NCBI RefSeq assembly: GCF_002078875.1
Contig: NC_034422.1
Location: 2,848,923 to 2,912,922, forward strand
Source of the DNA: Numida meleagris
Lineage: Eukaryota; Chordata; Aves; Galliformes; Numididae
Direction of reading: 5' to 3'
Length of the DNA: 64,000 nucleotides
The translations under genes were made by a program, and so were the position numbers. This document shows positions 1-15,013 of this stretch, one piece after another; position 1 is the stretch's first letter, and each line of letters opens with the position of its first letter. The notes beneath the pieces were generated by a model that saw only the letters and a program-made list of their open reading frames with translations, made no database searches and was not told where the DNA came from.

Positions 1-3000
1 TAAAAGTAGTGTACTTCAGCTACTTGTGCTTTCTCACTCCTGGGCCTGTGCTCCCCACAGCTTCAGGCTTTTGTTGATGATCACAAGGAGTTAAATTAAA
101 AGTAAACACAGTGAAACAGCAAGCATCACAAAACTAGCAAAATCAAAATCAAGCTACTTAACAAGTGACAAACACAGGAATTTGCCAGCTGTTTAAGAGC
201 CACTGTCTTTAACGCAGAACATAACAGTTGCAAAAGTTTAAGGCAGGAAGTGAAGAAAACATTTTGAAATGTTCCATGTCGGCAAAATCTCATGTGCTCC
301 TTCTCTGGGCAGCACTCAGGGCCCCAGGGTCAGAAGATGGCTGCTGCACAACTGTGCTGGGACTGCTGGTGCCCAGAGCTGCTGCCTCTATCGTGCCATC
401 ACAGCAGACATGCAGCTCTTGCACAGCACAGGAGGAGGCTGATACGAGTGCTGTTCAACCAGAGGCCAAAATATCACAGTAGTGAATGTTCTTTGTTGTG
501 TACTGCGTGTGCTTGTTTGTTCCTTCATGTGCTGAGGGCTGCAAAAAGAAATGTGTAATCTAAGTAGGTTTTATGAAACCTGGGTTCTGATGTTGCCTTT
601 GGCACACAGAGCCAGGCAGTAAACTCCTCTCCACTGACATTTATTGTCATTCTAAGCTAAGCGCTTTTGTTTATAAGCAGGCCTGAAGGTTCACTGGGCA
701 GCGTTCTGGTGAAGTGGAACTTCAAAGCAGCACAAAAATACTGAAGGTACTCAGAGGTCTCTACAAGGAGTGGCCGTGTGCCACTTGGTGCCCAGCATGA
801 CCTTGGTATTGACCACTTAACATCTGCAGCACTTAAACGGCACTCCAGCTTGTCTTCCAAAAATACACTAATGAAAAGATTTCAGCAAACTTCTGCAGAG
901 ATTTTAAGATTTCCAAAGGACAACTAGTGAGGTACAATGCTACTTGACAGCAAATTCAGTTTGGAGTGCATTCTGCAGACACATGTTATTAACAAAATGT
1001 TTGCTGTTGTTGGAACAAAGAGGGCTGAAAAGCTTCTTAATTGATAGTAGGATTCCTCACAATATTTTTTTCTGTGGTTTGCTGATTAAATACTTATGCT
1101 CTATCAATTCCTCCCTGATGTCCAGAATTGAGTGAGAGTGTATTTAGTTCAGCATCCAACGCATGTAAATTCTGCTCTCCTCTTGTAGTCTCTCATTTGC
1201 TAATAGTATGAATGCTAACACCAACAGGTATCCAGCTACTTCCTCAGATGGAGGCAAAACATACAGCTCAATTTACTAATGGATGGCTGAGGTAAGGCCT
1301 ACTGCTGTGATTTATGGTGGGTGGAGAAAAACTGAAGCATACACCCAGCTGTGGGAAACCTTATGATATTTTCTCAAAATTCTTTTGCAAGTTCATGCAA
1401 CTTTATCCATTTTTATAATTCACATGTGAAGACAAGCAATGAGACAGCTGATATCCCGGTGATTCAAATGATACTCTTTTCCAATACCATGTTGTAATCA
1501 GCAGTCATAAACATATCTGTTTCTGTCTACAGGAATCCAGGCGTGCCATCCTTACCTCAGGGCTGCAGAGGTACAGTGTAATTATCTCTGACACCGTCTC
1601 AGTTCTGTGGAATTGGTTAAAGCTACAGGATTAGGTGGGCATTATGTGTGAACAAGAAAACCCAGCAAAAAGATGCTGAATGAAGACAGAAGAGAGACTT
1701 CCATCTAGGGCTAAATTGTTTGCATCACAGTCCAACCTATGGGTAAATTATCTGTATACTCAACAGTGGAAGTTGTGGGGGAATCCTTGGCTGGATACAA
1801 CCATAAAGGACAGCTTATTTCTAGCCGTATGTATCTCTCCTTTGAAATCAAAGTTTGGTAATACACTGAGGGAATCTTCAAGGCACTCCTTTGTAATCTT
1901 TCTGTATACAGTTATTGCCTCACAGAGGCAATAAGGACCCAGCCAAACATACCAGTGCTTCTGGAAGAAGGGAAATGACAAACTATGAGGCTTGAGCACA
2001 TGAGCAAGATGTGACTGCACATGGACTGAGACTGTTAATTGGCTACGCATCTCCTCTTCATATGAAATGGAAGCTTAAACTTTAAGTTAAGCTTAAAGAT
2101 GAACTGTGGTACAGCCACAGGTAGACACAGAGGCAGTGCTGTTGCTGGGTAATAAATTTTCCTTGCAAAAATGGCTGCATCACAACTTGAAAATTATTTG
2201 GGCTATTTCTTAGCCAAAAAAGATGGACAGCCTAGCACGAGAAGACTGATAAATTATGGCTTAGTTTCAGAGCACATCTGGATGAAAAGCAGATGCTATT
2301 TGTGAAGATGAAAAATTGAATTAAAATTTTGACATATTTAAACAGTAACACACATATGCTTTCCACAAACTTCCTAATAGCCAAGCATAATCAGAAGTAT
2401 CTGGGCAGAGCCAAAACCAGCCTGAATGCTGGCATGTTTGCCAGATCCGTCAGGAAGGAGCAAAGGAACTGAATATGCAGTGCTTGGCTGAGAATCACTT
2501 GGTGGAAGGAAAACACATAGGTCCACAAATATCTGTACATGGTAAAAGCAAATATTAGCTTAGCATTAACGGAATAGAAGACAAGCTGCAGGCTGTATTT
2601 AACGGAAAATTAAAATTACAACTTTTAGTCTTACTCATTGCAGATACCTGTCCGTAAGTTAGATTCCGGCCCAACTGTAGGTAAGGGCAAAACACAGAGC
2701 TCAATGGCACGGTACCAGCGTCAGGCTGGGCTAAGTGCATGCTGAATGCAGCCATGTCACAGCACCTTCCTGGAGAGGCTGAGTGAGTAAATTTATTTGG
2801 AGTCCTGACAGCATCTGTAAGCTTACAGCAGCTTTGTAAGCTATGTTAAGAGTATTTGTTCATGCCTCACGCAGGATCTGTGGAAACAGCATTCCAACTC
2901 CAGGAAAGCGCTTTTATCTGAGAAAGGGAGTGATGCCCCACTCACAGCAGCAGCTTTTGGTGTTGGAGGCTCTGAAATAAGCAATAGAGTTCAGAACCTA

Positions 3001-5660
3001 CTACCTACTGCTCACAGCCAGCTGTGTTGCAGTTTTGCACACAGCTGGATCAGACCTTTATGTGACACCTAAACACAGGACAGCATGGCTGGAAGAACTG
3101 AAAGTTTGAACTCAGAGCATGGACCACGCTCCAATGGCAGCTGCCATAGCAGTATGGCCCCTCCTGTCACATGCAGGAGAGGAAGAACTGCTTTCCATGC
3201 ACTTCCCTAGCCCTGTCATATTCATTCTGGATTTATTTACACTGGGGCCCCTTTATTGATTAATACCGTTGAGAGATTTAACCAGCCATTCAATTATCCT
3301 GGCAGGCCAGGTCTGCGATATTTTATTACCCCCTCCCCACACAGACACACCAGCTCCCTGAACAGATTTCATGAATTATTGAAGGTGATGTTTTAATGAA
3401 CTCAGCAAGGTGCTCTGGCAAGGGGCTCCATAGGTTCCCCTGCATTTTAGTATCAGATGTGTTTCATCTGCTGGCAGAGGGCAGTGGGGCTGTACTTAGT
3501 GCTCAAACCTGTTAGTGCCCACATGAAGGATCATTACCTAACCTGTCTGTCGAACAGCTGATTGTATTAAATTGAGGTTTGCCAGTGAATAAGAGAGAGT
3601 CTGCAAATCTTCCACTCAGAGGAGTCTGTTTTCAGGCTAATTGGAAGCTATCACCTGCCAAAGAGCACACTGCTTGTCTGTAAGTCAGCAGGTTACCATC
3701 ACACCATTCCTTACACGAGGTGGGATCCAGACAGGGTATGAACAAGTCCATTGCCAGCACCCTCAGCCTGGGTATGTGCCATGCACAAAGCCCCCCAGGT
3801 CCATCCTGGAGAAGTTGAGGTTCGTCGGGAAGACACAGACCTTGACTCAGCCTGCAGCCTGCTCCTCTTGGGACCATTCCAGATCTCTCCCAGCTCAGCA
3901 TCATTCTCAGCACATTCCAGCATGGGCCCGTAGTAGCCAGCAGGGCCTTCCCAGAGCAGCCTGCATCTGTCCTGCATGAACCAGAGGCCTTGGTGTTTTT
4001 CCTGCTTCAAACATCGTTCTGCAGGACATCACTCAGTCAGGATGGATAACTGCTTCCAGCGAGCTTTCAGCTTGCCTTGGGAGGGGAATGCTAGTAAAAC
4101 TTTCCTCCTTTTAGGACTAATTAGTTTAGAGGTGTCTGTTCTTAAGAAGCACAGTAGAATATTCAGTTTTGGGTAGGCAATACTCCTTACTCATCCTGCG
4201 TAGAGACAGTGGAGAAATTTGCAGACGTAAATTACAGCTGTTTAGACTGTAGTGGTGAGCAATGTGCATAGGGATAGGACAAGACATAATGAGGTCAGGC
4301 AGCAACGAAGGAGCCCTCTCCCCAACATCTCATTGTGTGGTTGGGTCAGGATGCAAGCAGGCTGCCTGGGCAGCAGAGCACTGCAGTGCAGGAGCATTTT
4401 TGGAGCAGGTTGGGCAAGCATCTGGCAGGAATGACACAGGCAAGGTCAAAGCACAGCATTGGACAAGCTGGATGTGTAATGCTCAGCTCTCTCTAGCTTT
4501 CCAGGGCTTTTCTTCACACCGGTTCTGGACAGAGACTGAGAACATCTCTCTAAAACCAAAAGAAGAGCAGTAAGGAGTAACTCAGGCCTTGGAAGTTATC
4601 ATATCAGCTCCTACAGATACAAAGAAAGAGCACTTGGAAAAAGTCAGGCTCTTCCCCTGGGTCTGTTATCAGTCAGCCTTTTCAACTGACAAGGACAGGC
4701 AGCCTCAAAGAAATGTGAAACTGAGCACAGGTGCACACTGTAGTGAGGTGCACACTGCACTGTTTGCAGCAGTAAGCAGCTGGGATCAGCATGCTCACTA
4801 CTACTTCCCAAAGAAACAATCCTTCATTTTTGCACGTTTCTGGGAAGGAGAGAGGGACAATACTCCAGCACAGAAGCCCAAAGCAATGAGGAGAGGAAAG
4901 CCTTGCAGTGGAGCATCAGGAAATTTCTAGCACTGAGTGCTTCCAGACATGTTTTGTAAAAACAAAAACAATAACAACAACAACACAACGATGACAACCA
5001 CCAAACTAAACACCCAGGGCTGCTAAGATATCAGATTTTTTAATTTTTATTTTCTTTTCTTGCTCATCTCTGATCTTTTTGATCCATAAATTCAACATCC
5101 AGACATGCAGCTCAGCTGAAGCACATGGCTGGGGTTGAAGACATCCAGCTGCTGACTTCCCGCTGACAAATGAGGGATGAGTTTCTAAAAGGCATTTATG
5201 TGCTTAACTCCCCTAGGTTCCTGCCTCTTCCTCTCATCTGTGTAAATGACAAGCTTTGTACTACTTTGATTTTGGTAGTGACTGTAATACAGTAATTGTT
5301 ACATCCAACTAAAGATGAGAAATGTATGCATCTCACCAAGCAGCCCTGGGTTCGTTTGCTCTTTATCAAAGGCAACGAAGTATAGGCACTAATAAAAACA
5401 AATACCTGAATAGAAGTAAGAGCAAAAAAGCTAATCATGATTAGGAATTCTCCACCCGCAGCCAGTGCTCCCCTTGGGTGGGTACAAGCTGGGAGAGCTG
5501 TTTAGCTAATAAGGCAGGATAACCCTAATGTTTCCTAGCAGAGGATTCTGTTGTTATTGACACGATAAAGCATTACTGGATGCAATCACAATGCATATGC
5601 AGGCACCCAACCTGGCAGTGCTGGAAAAGATCATTCAGAACTATGAGAACTACAGAGGTT
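1..5660. other. Gene-free flank, distal part
   Basis: AT-moderate non-coding sequence. Open frames are short and unlike any known protein. A CAA-rich tract lies near 4963-5000. No exon of a neighbouring gene was recognised. Confidence 0.6.
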
Positions 5661-5704
5661 TTCCATGACTCATGAGATTTTGGTCAAATGTTCCATGACT
5701 CATG
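5661..5704 (+). promoter_or_regulatory. Paired AP-1 sites, 30-bp spacing
   Basis: The 14-mer TTCCATGACTCATG is present at 5661-5674 and 5691-5704. Each copy holds the AP-1 consensus TGACTCA. The spacing is close to three helical turns. It lies in the downstream flank, about 11 kb past the probable MMP17 end. Confidence 0.35.
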
Positions 5705-8700
5705 CATTAGCCTCACAAAACCCAGAGGGAGGAGAAGCTACTGGGCTGCTGGTTGACAAGAGGCTGTTTAAAACTAACACAGCATAATAAGCAGGACACC
5801 AATGCACTCTTTTTGTCTCTTGAGAAACCTGTAAAGAAGAGTTGTATCCACCCACATATTAACGGGGGACCTGAGCTGAGGCTGTGCAATTAGGATGGGA
5901 CACTTTTTGCAGCTTTCAGGCTTGAACAGCGATATTAATATAACCCAATTACAGAAAACATAGCTAGATGCAACAAACTATTAATAATAGCCTATATTTA
6001 AATGCAGTTCTCTTTTATTCCACTGCAAATAAACAAAATGAAGAGATAGAAACCAGAAAGCAGCCTTAAATGAACCACATGAGAAAACACCAAGGCCTTC
6101 CTTCTGCCACAATGTTGTACATTTGCTGAACTCTGTAATAGGAACAGTCCACTGCAGAGCTGACCCTGTGTGCAGAGCACGGAAGGGCAGTCTGACTGCA
6201 CCCAGGAATTTGGAAATGTTTCCAGACTGTGGTATCAGAGGCCATAGAAGTACCTGGGATGCTGTTTGTTGAACAGACATCAATCCAGAAGAGCATGAGG
6301 GCATCAGCAAGGAAAAGCATGGCTGTAGCACTTTCTACCCCTGCTCCATTATTTTTAATTTGGTATTCAGTCTCAACCTAACACTTAACATATCTGGGAT
6401 CCTAGTGGCTTATCTGAAATTCTGCTCTACAGCCATAATAATATAGACCCAAGTCCAGAGAGCAGTGCAAACATTTTGCATTTAAAACAACACCATTTGT
6501 TTGGTTCAAGTAATTTCACTTTGCACCATTCCAACAATGCTAGGTATTAATAGAGATATAGCTTCTGGAGAAGAAAATAAGGAGAAAGGAGAAAAGTTGG
6601 CAAAAGTATACATGTAAGTGGCATCAAGGAGAAAGAGGGGAACACTGGAACTATTTGGTTTAAGAGAACTTGTTTATTTTTGGATGATGATACTGTCCTT
6701 TAGTTTATAAGATGAAGATTTGTCATGACTTCCTTCAGATCTCAGAGATTATACTGAAAATCAGATTTTTCTGTAAACGGACCATCTTTTAAACTAACAT
6801 AACAACTTTCATGAAATAACCTCCGGTCACTTCACAGACCCCAGATTACACACTTTAAGATGAGACCATTCTCACTGTGCATGCTGCCCTCCTGAGAGGG
6901 AGAGCCAGAAAAGTAACATCTCACTCATGTACCAACCTTGAGCCTGATCCAGAAGCAACAAAGCTGACTGCACCGACTTGTGCCAGCAGAGGACCCAGTT
7001 ATTGCCAGTCTGCGTGTTTAGGAACAGAATCAACTTGAGAGCTGTGCAGCCACTGTGACATCAGTTTAATGTGTCATGGGATGTCAAATTAGGCCATGAT
7101 AAGAAATGTGCTGCTACATGTATGGGTACAGCTGTTGCATAAGGCACAGAAGCAGTATCCCCATGATGCTGACACAGAACAAGCCATTAGGCACGAGCAG
7201 GGAGAGCAGCCACAGCAAGGTACACACTCATGTTCTCTCCTGTGCGCATGTCTCGTGCTGACAATTGCACGTGGATGGGAGCTGGAAGGATTACATCCTT
7301 GTAGATGTGTGAAGTAATTTTTCTTACAGCGAGCTCCAGAGGAAGGGTCCCTCCATACACAAACAGGATGCCTCAACAGCATTCAGAGTAATACAGAAAG
7401 AGACAGTAATAAACCAGGATCAATCAAAATAGCGCCATCAACAGCCCCTGAAAGTCATCATGGCACTGAGGATGAGCTGCAGCCCGCAGAGCCACCCATG
7501 TCAAACCAACCTCATTTGATTAGAGAAATTCTTTGTGGTTGGATTCAGTTAGACAAATACGCCCTGCAGCAAATGATGCCATTTTAACAACATAAGTATA
7601 CTCTTATTTGAATCACAAATGATCTGTTGTCGCATGACAAATCAGATGCCCTCCCTATAATAATTTAGCCAGATCTCTCATGGCACAGAAGAGGCACATG
7701 TCTATCTGCATCATGTAGGAAGCACCTCAGCTCTCTATCAGCACAGCTCTGCCCACGTAAAGGCATCTCTATGCACGGCAGCAGTGAATTCCTTAGCATC
7801 CCTGCCAGTAGGTCCTGAGTAGCACACGCATTCTGGGTTTGGGCTGGCCCTTCGCTGCTCTTCTTTAGCAAAGCTCTCATCAGCTCTTCAACTCTTAACT
7901 TGCCAACATTAGGCTCTTTTGATAGTGGGAACTAAGAACCACTAGGCTGCTGAGATACCTTCCCGACCACTTCCAGAATGGGACAAGATGTGAGACATTT
8001 CAGGGGAACATTAATAATGAGAATGTTCCAGGTTCTCAGTGTGCCACAATGAAAAGCAGCATTACTCCTATTTTGTAACTGCACATAATGACTGGCCTTG
8101 CACTGCTGACTTAAATAATGTCTGCCCCTTTTTTTGTTGTTGTTCAAGAAACCAAGGCCTCTCCCACATTTACGCATGAACTCCATTGAAGTGCAATACC
8201 TCTTATCACCCAACTCATCATAACAGGTTTGCTGCGTACAGGCGTTTTCCAGAAAGTTCCCAATGGTCCTCCCAGTGCTGACTGCAGGAGCTGTTATCAA
8301 TCAGCACTTCTAACCCGACAACAATACACGCTTAACCCTTGCGAAGGGTTTGTGTCACGTTGGAAGAGGAAAGCTGTTTGGCAAAGTTCTCTCCCTGCAC
8401 TCATGTCTTTGACCTCAACCCACTGCCAGTGCAGGAGCCCCAGGAACATAAGGGATTTAACTTCTCCCACCTCCTCAAATGTCAGCAAACAGCAGGGTGA
8501 GGCCATGCTGATACACTGAGCTTTAGCATTTCTAATGTGGACCCTACAGAATCAGTCAGCCTTTACACTCAGCTTGGAATATTTATATCTTTGTATGTAC
8601 ATTTCTTGCAGCCCTTCTAGGCATGCCGCTCTGCCAGGACAGTGCTTTGTGAAGATGCCTCAGCCTTTATGCTGTCTCAGCAGTGACCTCAGGAAGAAGC

Positions 8701-9823
8701 ACGGAGCTCAAGGAGCTGCCAAAACCAATCCTTTTTGGAAGTTCTGCAGCTCTTGAAGGTTTTAGGAGTTTTTCAGTTAGCTCAAGTTGAGATGATTTAA
8801 TTTTATGTTGCAATTCAGAAATAAGGGGAGTGCTGTACGCTGTGTAAAATGAAACTCAGGAGATATCTTCCAAAGTACACCACAAAGAGAAGGTAATTAT
8901 AAAAGGTAGTTAAGACTGAAGAGTCAGTCCTTTACATTTCAGGGCTAATGAATTCCTGATAAGAAATTTCTGAGGAAAAAAAAAAAAGAATTGCGGGGCT
9001 AATGGAAAAATCCCACATTAACTGGAGAATGCAGTCAGAGTTTGTGAAGGAAAGGAGGTTACCTGGCACAGAGCACAGCAAGGGAGGGCTGGCAGCACTG
9101 CAGTGCTCTGGGTATAACAGAGCATCCAAAACCCAAGAGAGAAAGAGGAATGGAAAAAGGTAGAATTCACACACAAGAGCATGTGGAGATGCCCAGGCCT
9201 CGGTGACCAGCCCGTACCAACTGGTCAGAGCCCAAGCCTTGCCCCAGACTGCATCACAGTCACAAGAACTTGCAAAAACTGGTTGCATACAAAAAAACAA
9301 AACAAAACAACAAAGAACAAAAGCGGAAAGACTCACAGCTTACTTTACAGCTCACATACCATCGGCACATCACTCAGAAAGGACCCAGGCTGGGTACCAG
9401 GGCTGAAGCATCCACCATCCATGTTACAGCATCCTGATCCCAAACCAACCCAGCGAAACAATGTGGGCTTTCCTGGGACTCTCCAAACTCCAGATCTGGC
9501 AAGATGGCATGTGAACTCTGCAGGGCTGGGTATGGCTGTCCCTTCTTTATCCTCTCAGCTTTGAAGGGGCCCACTGATGACAGCAGTGCAGCTTCGTTGC
9601 TGAGCTCACACTTGGTCCTTTCACTGCCCTGTTCCTGGCCCTACCAAGTGCTGAAACACAGCAGCTTCCCCGGGACCAAGCAGCAGAGATCTGAAGTTCA
9701 TTATATAATTACTTTGCAAACGTCTCATCCATATAATAGCTCCACTCCCAGAGAAACTCAGCCCTCCACATGGCTTTGAGCTTGGGGCTTTCCAGCAAAA
9801 GGCAGACTGAATTGTATTTTTTT

Positions 9824-9835
9824 CCCCCCCCCCCC
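9824..9835 (+). repeat. Poly-C run
   Basis: Twelve consecutive C following a T-run, in the downstream flank. Confidence 0.9.
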
Positions 9836-11240
9836 TGTCTCCAGGTGTTCTGAGATATTTGCATGCAGACGGACAGCTAGCAGCACAAGCAGCAGGGCAG
9901 AAATAAGTAACAGAGCTCCAGCATTTGTGGTGACAACACTATGGTGCAGGAAGCTGTGCACAAAGAGTGCACATTCTCCATTTGACACGGAAAGTCTGAG
10001 GGCTTTTTATTTTTTGAAGGCCAGATTTTAATCACTCTGTGATTTTCCCCAGCTTAGAACCCAGCTGTTAATTGTAGGAGTTTCATCTCGATGGGGCTGT
10101 GAAGCCAGAGCCAGCCCAGTGGAAATCCCACACCACCAGGCTCTGCAGCAGTTGGCACTTATTGCCTGAATGGAAAGAGCAACAGCCTAGCGCAAATATT
10201 TGAGCTCCTCTTTGTTGCTGGCAGGGCTCTTGCAGCATACACAAGAGCAGATTGCATTTGTTTTGGCTGGGATGGGAGAAGCAATGCAGAGAGCCCAGGT
10301 ATGAGCTGAATGCAGCACACGACAGAGGCAGATGTTGTCCTGGCTATACCCACGTGCACTGGACTGGAGCACCAGCCTGGATGCTTTTATCAGCCAGGGT
10401 GAGCTGCTTCCTGGGCCTTATCGAGCTGCAGGTCAAGGATGGGTGTTTATCAGGACACGCAGCTTTGGCAGTAAATCCTCTGCCTGTGGGTGTGCACAAC
10501 TGAACCAGATACCAGGAGCCCCCAGCTACACGTACACATTTGGGCAGTCCAGACACAGACTTATCTCAAAGCTGCTCCAACAGAGCAAGGCACCAGCCAA
10601 ACAGTAGCACCTTCAGAACAAGGGCATTTTCCTGCCCTTATTTCAGAGCACGGCACTGGAGGGCTCAGTGACCCCAGCTACGTGACCCATTTCACCCATT
10701 TACATCCATCTGCAAATCCAAACACACAGCATTGCAGCTGCTGCTTGTAGGTCCCATTTGTCTTTATAAGCAGTTCCAGCGGGGTCACCTTGCATTCAGT
10801 GCTGTGGAAACCCATGTGAGAAGCTCTCCCATCCCAAGAAGTCCAGGAGCAGAGGCCTTGCCACCTGCAGCCCCAGAGGTTTGGTTCCGCTGATAGCGCT
10901 GCTGCAATCCCAACAGCCTGCAGAAAAACAAACGCAGCTGCCTGTCAATAGGTCCGACCACATGGCAGGCAGCCCGGGGAGAGCAGAGAGAAGGGGACAG
11001 AAAAACGCCCTCCCTCCATCAGACACTGCTGCAGAGGTCCACCTCCCAGCTGGCTGCCCTCACCCCAGGATTTCTGCAGCCAGAAGGGGCTGCTCATCAC
11101 CAATAGATTACACATCCTGAGTACATCATTTGCAGCTGAGTTCGCTTCCATTCCACCTCCCCCCCACTCCCACTGCTCACCCTGTCCAAATTCAGTGTGG
11201 TTTGCTAACTAATACACTTCAGTTTTTGTTCTGCCATTTG

Positions 11241-11261
11241 AAAAAAAAAAAAAAAAAAAAA
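11241..11261 (+). repeat. Poly-A run
   Basis: Twenty-one consecutive A. No target-site duplication or retroposed gene was recognised next to it. Confidence 0.9.
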
Positions 11262-14200
11262 CAACCCTCTCTGCATTCCTGATTGCAAGAGCAAAGAAGT
11301 GAAGGAGGAAGCCCAGCAGCTTCTTTGCCACTCCACCCATAGACAGGCTCACCCAGACACTGCAGCTATGCAAAGTGGTCCTGTACTGCAGCACTGGGAA
11401 CAGCAACCCCAAGCATCCACCTCCAGAAGTTCACTGGGAAGACGGATAATCATCGATACTGAATTACTCTGCAGCAAAACAAATGTCAGGGCATTTTGCA
11501 CTCCTCTATGCTGAGTTCAAGTGAGGCCAGGGCCCTGCAGCGGCCAGGAACAGCAGGGTGCTTTCCCCTTGCTATCAGCAGCATGGTTACACCCCAACAG
11601 CTCAGCCACACACCTGCAGAGCCTGGCCCAGCCCAAACAAGGCCAGAGATAACGTGCACATGAACACACACGGCAAGGACAGGCAGGCCGCCACACAGCT
11701 CTCAGAGCCTGCTCACAGGTGTTTGTTTTGCTCACCCCGGTAACACGGAAAGGCAAGCAGGAAGCAGGTTTGAGTTAAAATTGAAAGCTGTAATTGAATG
11801 GAGGAGCGTGGCAGGAGCACGAACCCTACACCTACAGCAGCACCAGAGGTGAGGAGGCCTGATCTGGGCACCAGCAGGATGTGCACAGCCATCAGATCAT
11901 CATGGCATGCAGAAGAGCATTTTACCCCGCTGATGAGATGCTGCTCAGGGGAAGCCCAGTGGCAAAGCAGCACTGGGGCCATTGCCCTTCCCTGTGGGCA
12001 GCCCAGCGTGGGTCAGGGTGCAGCTGATGGATGAGCCACCACAGTGACAGCGCATGCAGACAATGTTTTTCCATTGCGTCACTGCTACCTTGCTTGACCC
12101 AAAGGTTAGGAATAACAGTCCGCAAGGCTGCCAGAACAAAGCTATTTCAGGGCAGGCTCCAGGCTGACTCCCTCCGCAGGGCAGCTCCGAGGCAGGCTCA
12201 GCAGCAGCCCCAGGAGCAGGAGGGAGCTGGGACATGGCTTCACTGCTGCAGCACGAGGCATGCTGAGTGCTCAGCATGTGCTCTATCAGGCAGGATTAGA
12301 ACAGCCTTGCAAAACACTGCCCACCTGAGCATGGCTTTAACTTAGGGAGGGCTGAGCTCTCTTGTTTATCCCAGTGGTGCATTTTAACAAAGCTTTCCAG
12401 AGCCAGGAGGGTGAAAGAAGCACGTTCCTGACAAGCACAGCATAACCACTGCTGGGCACTGGAAGTGCTCTCAGCGTGGGAGAAGAAACATCTTCATCGT
12501 TCTGAGGGGCAGTGCAGGGCAAGCAGGAACTCCCCCATATACATGAGACCTCAGGAGAAGGAGCCAGGTGAGCATCCAGACTCACTGCCAAACTGCTCTA
12601 CCCTGCTTCAGCTTCTGCACACCCATTTCCAATGCAGCCTCGGAAAGCAGCTACTGCCCACATCAGGAAAGATGTTTCAAAGCTGTACCACAAACATCTG
12701 TCAAATCCCACGTCATGGGCACCTCCCTGTGCAGGGCTCTGATGGGGAGGCAGGGCTTCATGGCAGCGGATAGGGAAAAAGGGCAGATGGATACAGCAGT
12801 GGAAAAAGGGACAGTTAAAGCAGATAACTGCTGTAAAACATCTTTACTTTTGTGTGCTCAGAAAAACAGAGCAGTTACAAGCTTGAGTTGAGCATAATGA
12901 TAATATTTCAGAGAATTTCAAGCACAGCAATGCAAGTAAGTGGGGCAAAGACTTCCACTGCTGCAGTGGAAATCCCTCCCCAGAGCTCTGTTGGAAGGCA
13001 GGGTTTTGTGGAGCTCCTCACAAGCCCTCCCGGGCCACAGCTAGCCCATAACTTGGCAGCTTCAGAAACAAGCAAGCCCATTCCACAGCTCTGCCCCCCA
13101 CTGATGCACAGATGGGGATGTGGGCAGTGCATATTCCATCAACTCAGAGCAGGAGGGTGAGCACCCCAGAGCAGAGGAGCTGCAGGATACAGAACACTGT
13201 CACACAACTAGCTAAGAGCAATGCCCACACACCACCCAACACCACAGTTTCCTATTCCCCAGCCCAAAGCAGCCTCAGATTCAAAAAAACCATCAGTTTC
13301 TCCAAACTGGAGGAGCGGGCAATATTGTCACTGAGAGGCCCCATAATAAGCTCCCTGCTCTGTTCTGCAGAGAAAGCATGCCAGGGCCTTCCTGGCTTGG
13401 ATCTCTGCATTACAGCTGAGCTGGTGAGCTAAATAGGGCATTTCCACCCTTTGAAACTCAACATACAAACAGGCTTCTGCAGTCATAACTGGTGCTCCCA
13501 CCTCCAAACCTCTTTTTAACATGCTGAGTATCTGATCCCAAGTGGGACCCCAGGCTTTCCAGCTGCACCACACATGGGCTGGGGTTGGCACATCAGACGC
13601 AGGGTGGGAAGGCCTCTCCCCAAGATACACATTCCCTCACATGAAGCCCAAAGAGAATTCACCACAGACCAAGCAGCACAACCCATAAATCTTGCTGCAG
13701 TTCCTTGCAGAGCTTGCGAAGTCCCATCCCCACTGCAACAGAGCAGGCCTGGTGTGGATGCAGTGCCAAGTGCTGAGAGCTGCTCAGAGCAGGCTGATCC
13801 CTGCTCCAGCAACAGCCAGGACTGAGATTTGTTTTTTGTCCGTTTTGGGTGCGCAGCCAAGCTCAAAGCTGTTTTAATAAAAAAAAGCAACAACAGAAAA
13901 CCAAACCCAGATCCCTCCTGCATCACTGAGAAACAAGACCACCAGAGCTAGCAGCACAACAAGTTCAGGTTTTCACTGCTGACAGGATGATAAATCGCAT
14001 CAGAGGTTTAGGAGTTTTGCTTTATTTCCAACTGAAGACCAGAAAATTGTGTGGAGGATGGAGAGCTGTGCTGGCAGCTCCTGCAGTAACCTTGTAGCTC
14101 CGGGTCTTGAGGTACCAACTTCTATTGCAGAAGACTCTGCCTCCCAGCTAGCAGCCCCAGCACATGCCTACAGAAATCCCCCGCATACCATCCAGCTTTA

Positions 14201-15013
14201 ATAGCCTCTCCTATTCTTAGCACAAGATCGCTTTCGCATAGCCTGTCGCTCTGCCATGTACTCCCTGCTTTTGGCTGTCCTATATTCCTCCCACAAGGGC
14301 CAGCCAACTGCCCCACCTAGAAATGGCAGCAAAAAGCAAGCCAGTGATACACAGCACCGAGCTTACCAGGAACTGCTGGAACACAGAGAGCCAGGACAAG
14401 ATCCTTGCACAAGGCATCCCCCAGGCTCCCTGCTGGGTTCAGCCTGGTCCCACACCACGTGCACCTGGCAGGGGAGATGGAAAAAGCAAGGTGGTGGGGC
14501 TGGAGGCAATGCTGGGATTTGTCCTCTCCTGAAGAGTCCCCTGAGAAGCAAAAACCATCTCTAAAAGCTACAGCATAGCAGGAAAATTCTAGGAGCACAT
14601 ACCCTCTTGCTCAAATAGGGCATTAAACTGAGCTGCTCCACCTGAGCTATGGGGCTGAGCCCCAGCACCTGCTGTCCTGCCCACAGCTGTGGAAGGGCAA
14701 TTGCTGATTAAACCTGGGGGAGACAGCTTTCATTCTTAATCAATCAGAATGACTCATTTTAGCAAAACCTCCTGGGAGAAGGGCTGAGTGTTCCCTTCCC
14801 CAGGGCTGTGTGAGGCAGCAACCCATGTTACACACACACCTGATGTGTGATTTGAGAGTACAGAGGAGACCTTCACACAGCTTTATTGTGCGTCTCAAGC
14901 CGTTAAGCACCAAGTCATGCCCAAGATTAATTGTTCTTAATGTTATTATTATTATTTTTTAATCCAGATATTGCTATAGCTTTGGCTTTTGTAAACAACT
15001 TCTGCCCACCTTA

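Larger units (their letters stand above)
5705..15013. other. Gene-free flank, middle part
   Basis: No recognisable gene, RNA or full transposon. Contains poly-C (9824-9835) and poly-A (11241-11261) runs. Sequence from about 9000 on is richer in CA/TG and GC than the first 8 kb. Confidence 0.6.

Noticed and set aside
11241..11261. Poly-A run as the tail of a processed pseudogene
   Set aside because: No coding similarity upstream of it and no flanking target duplication was seen.
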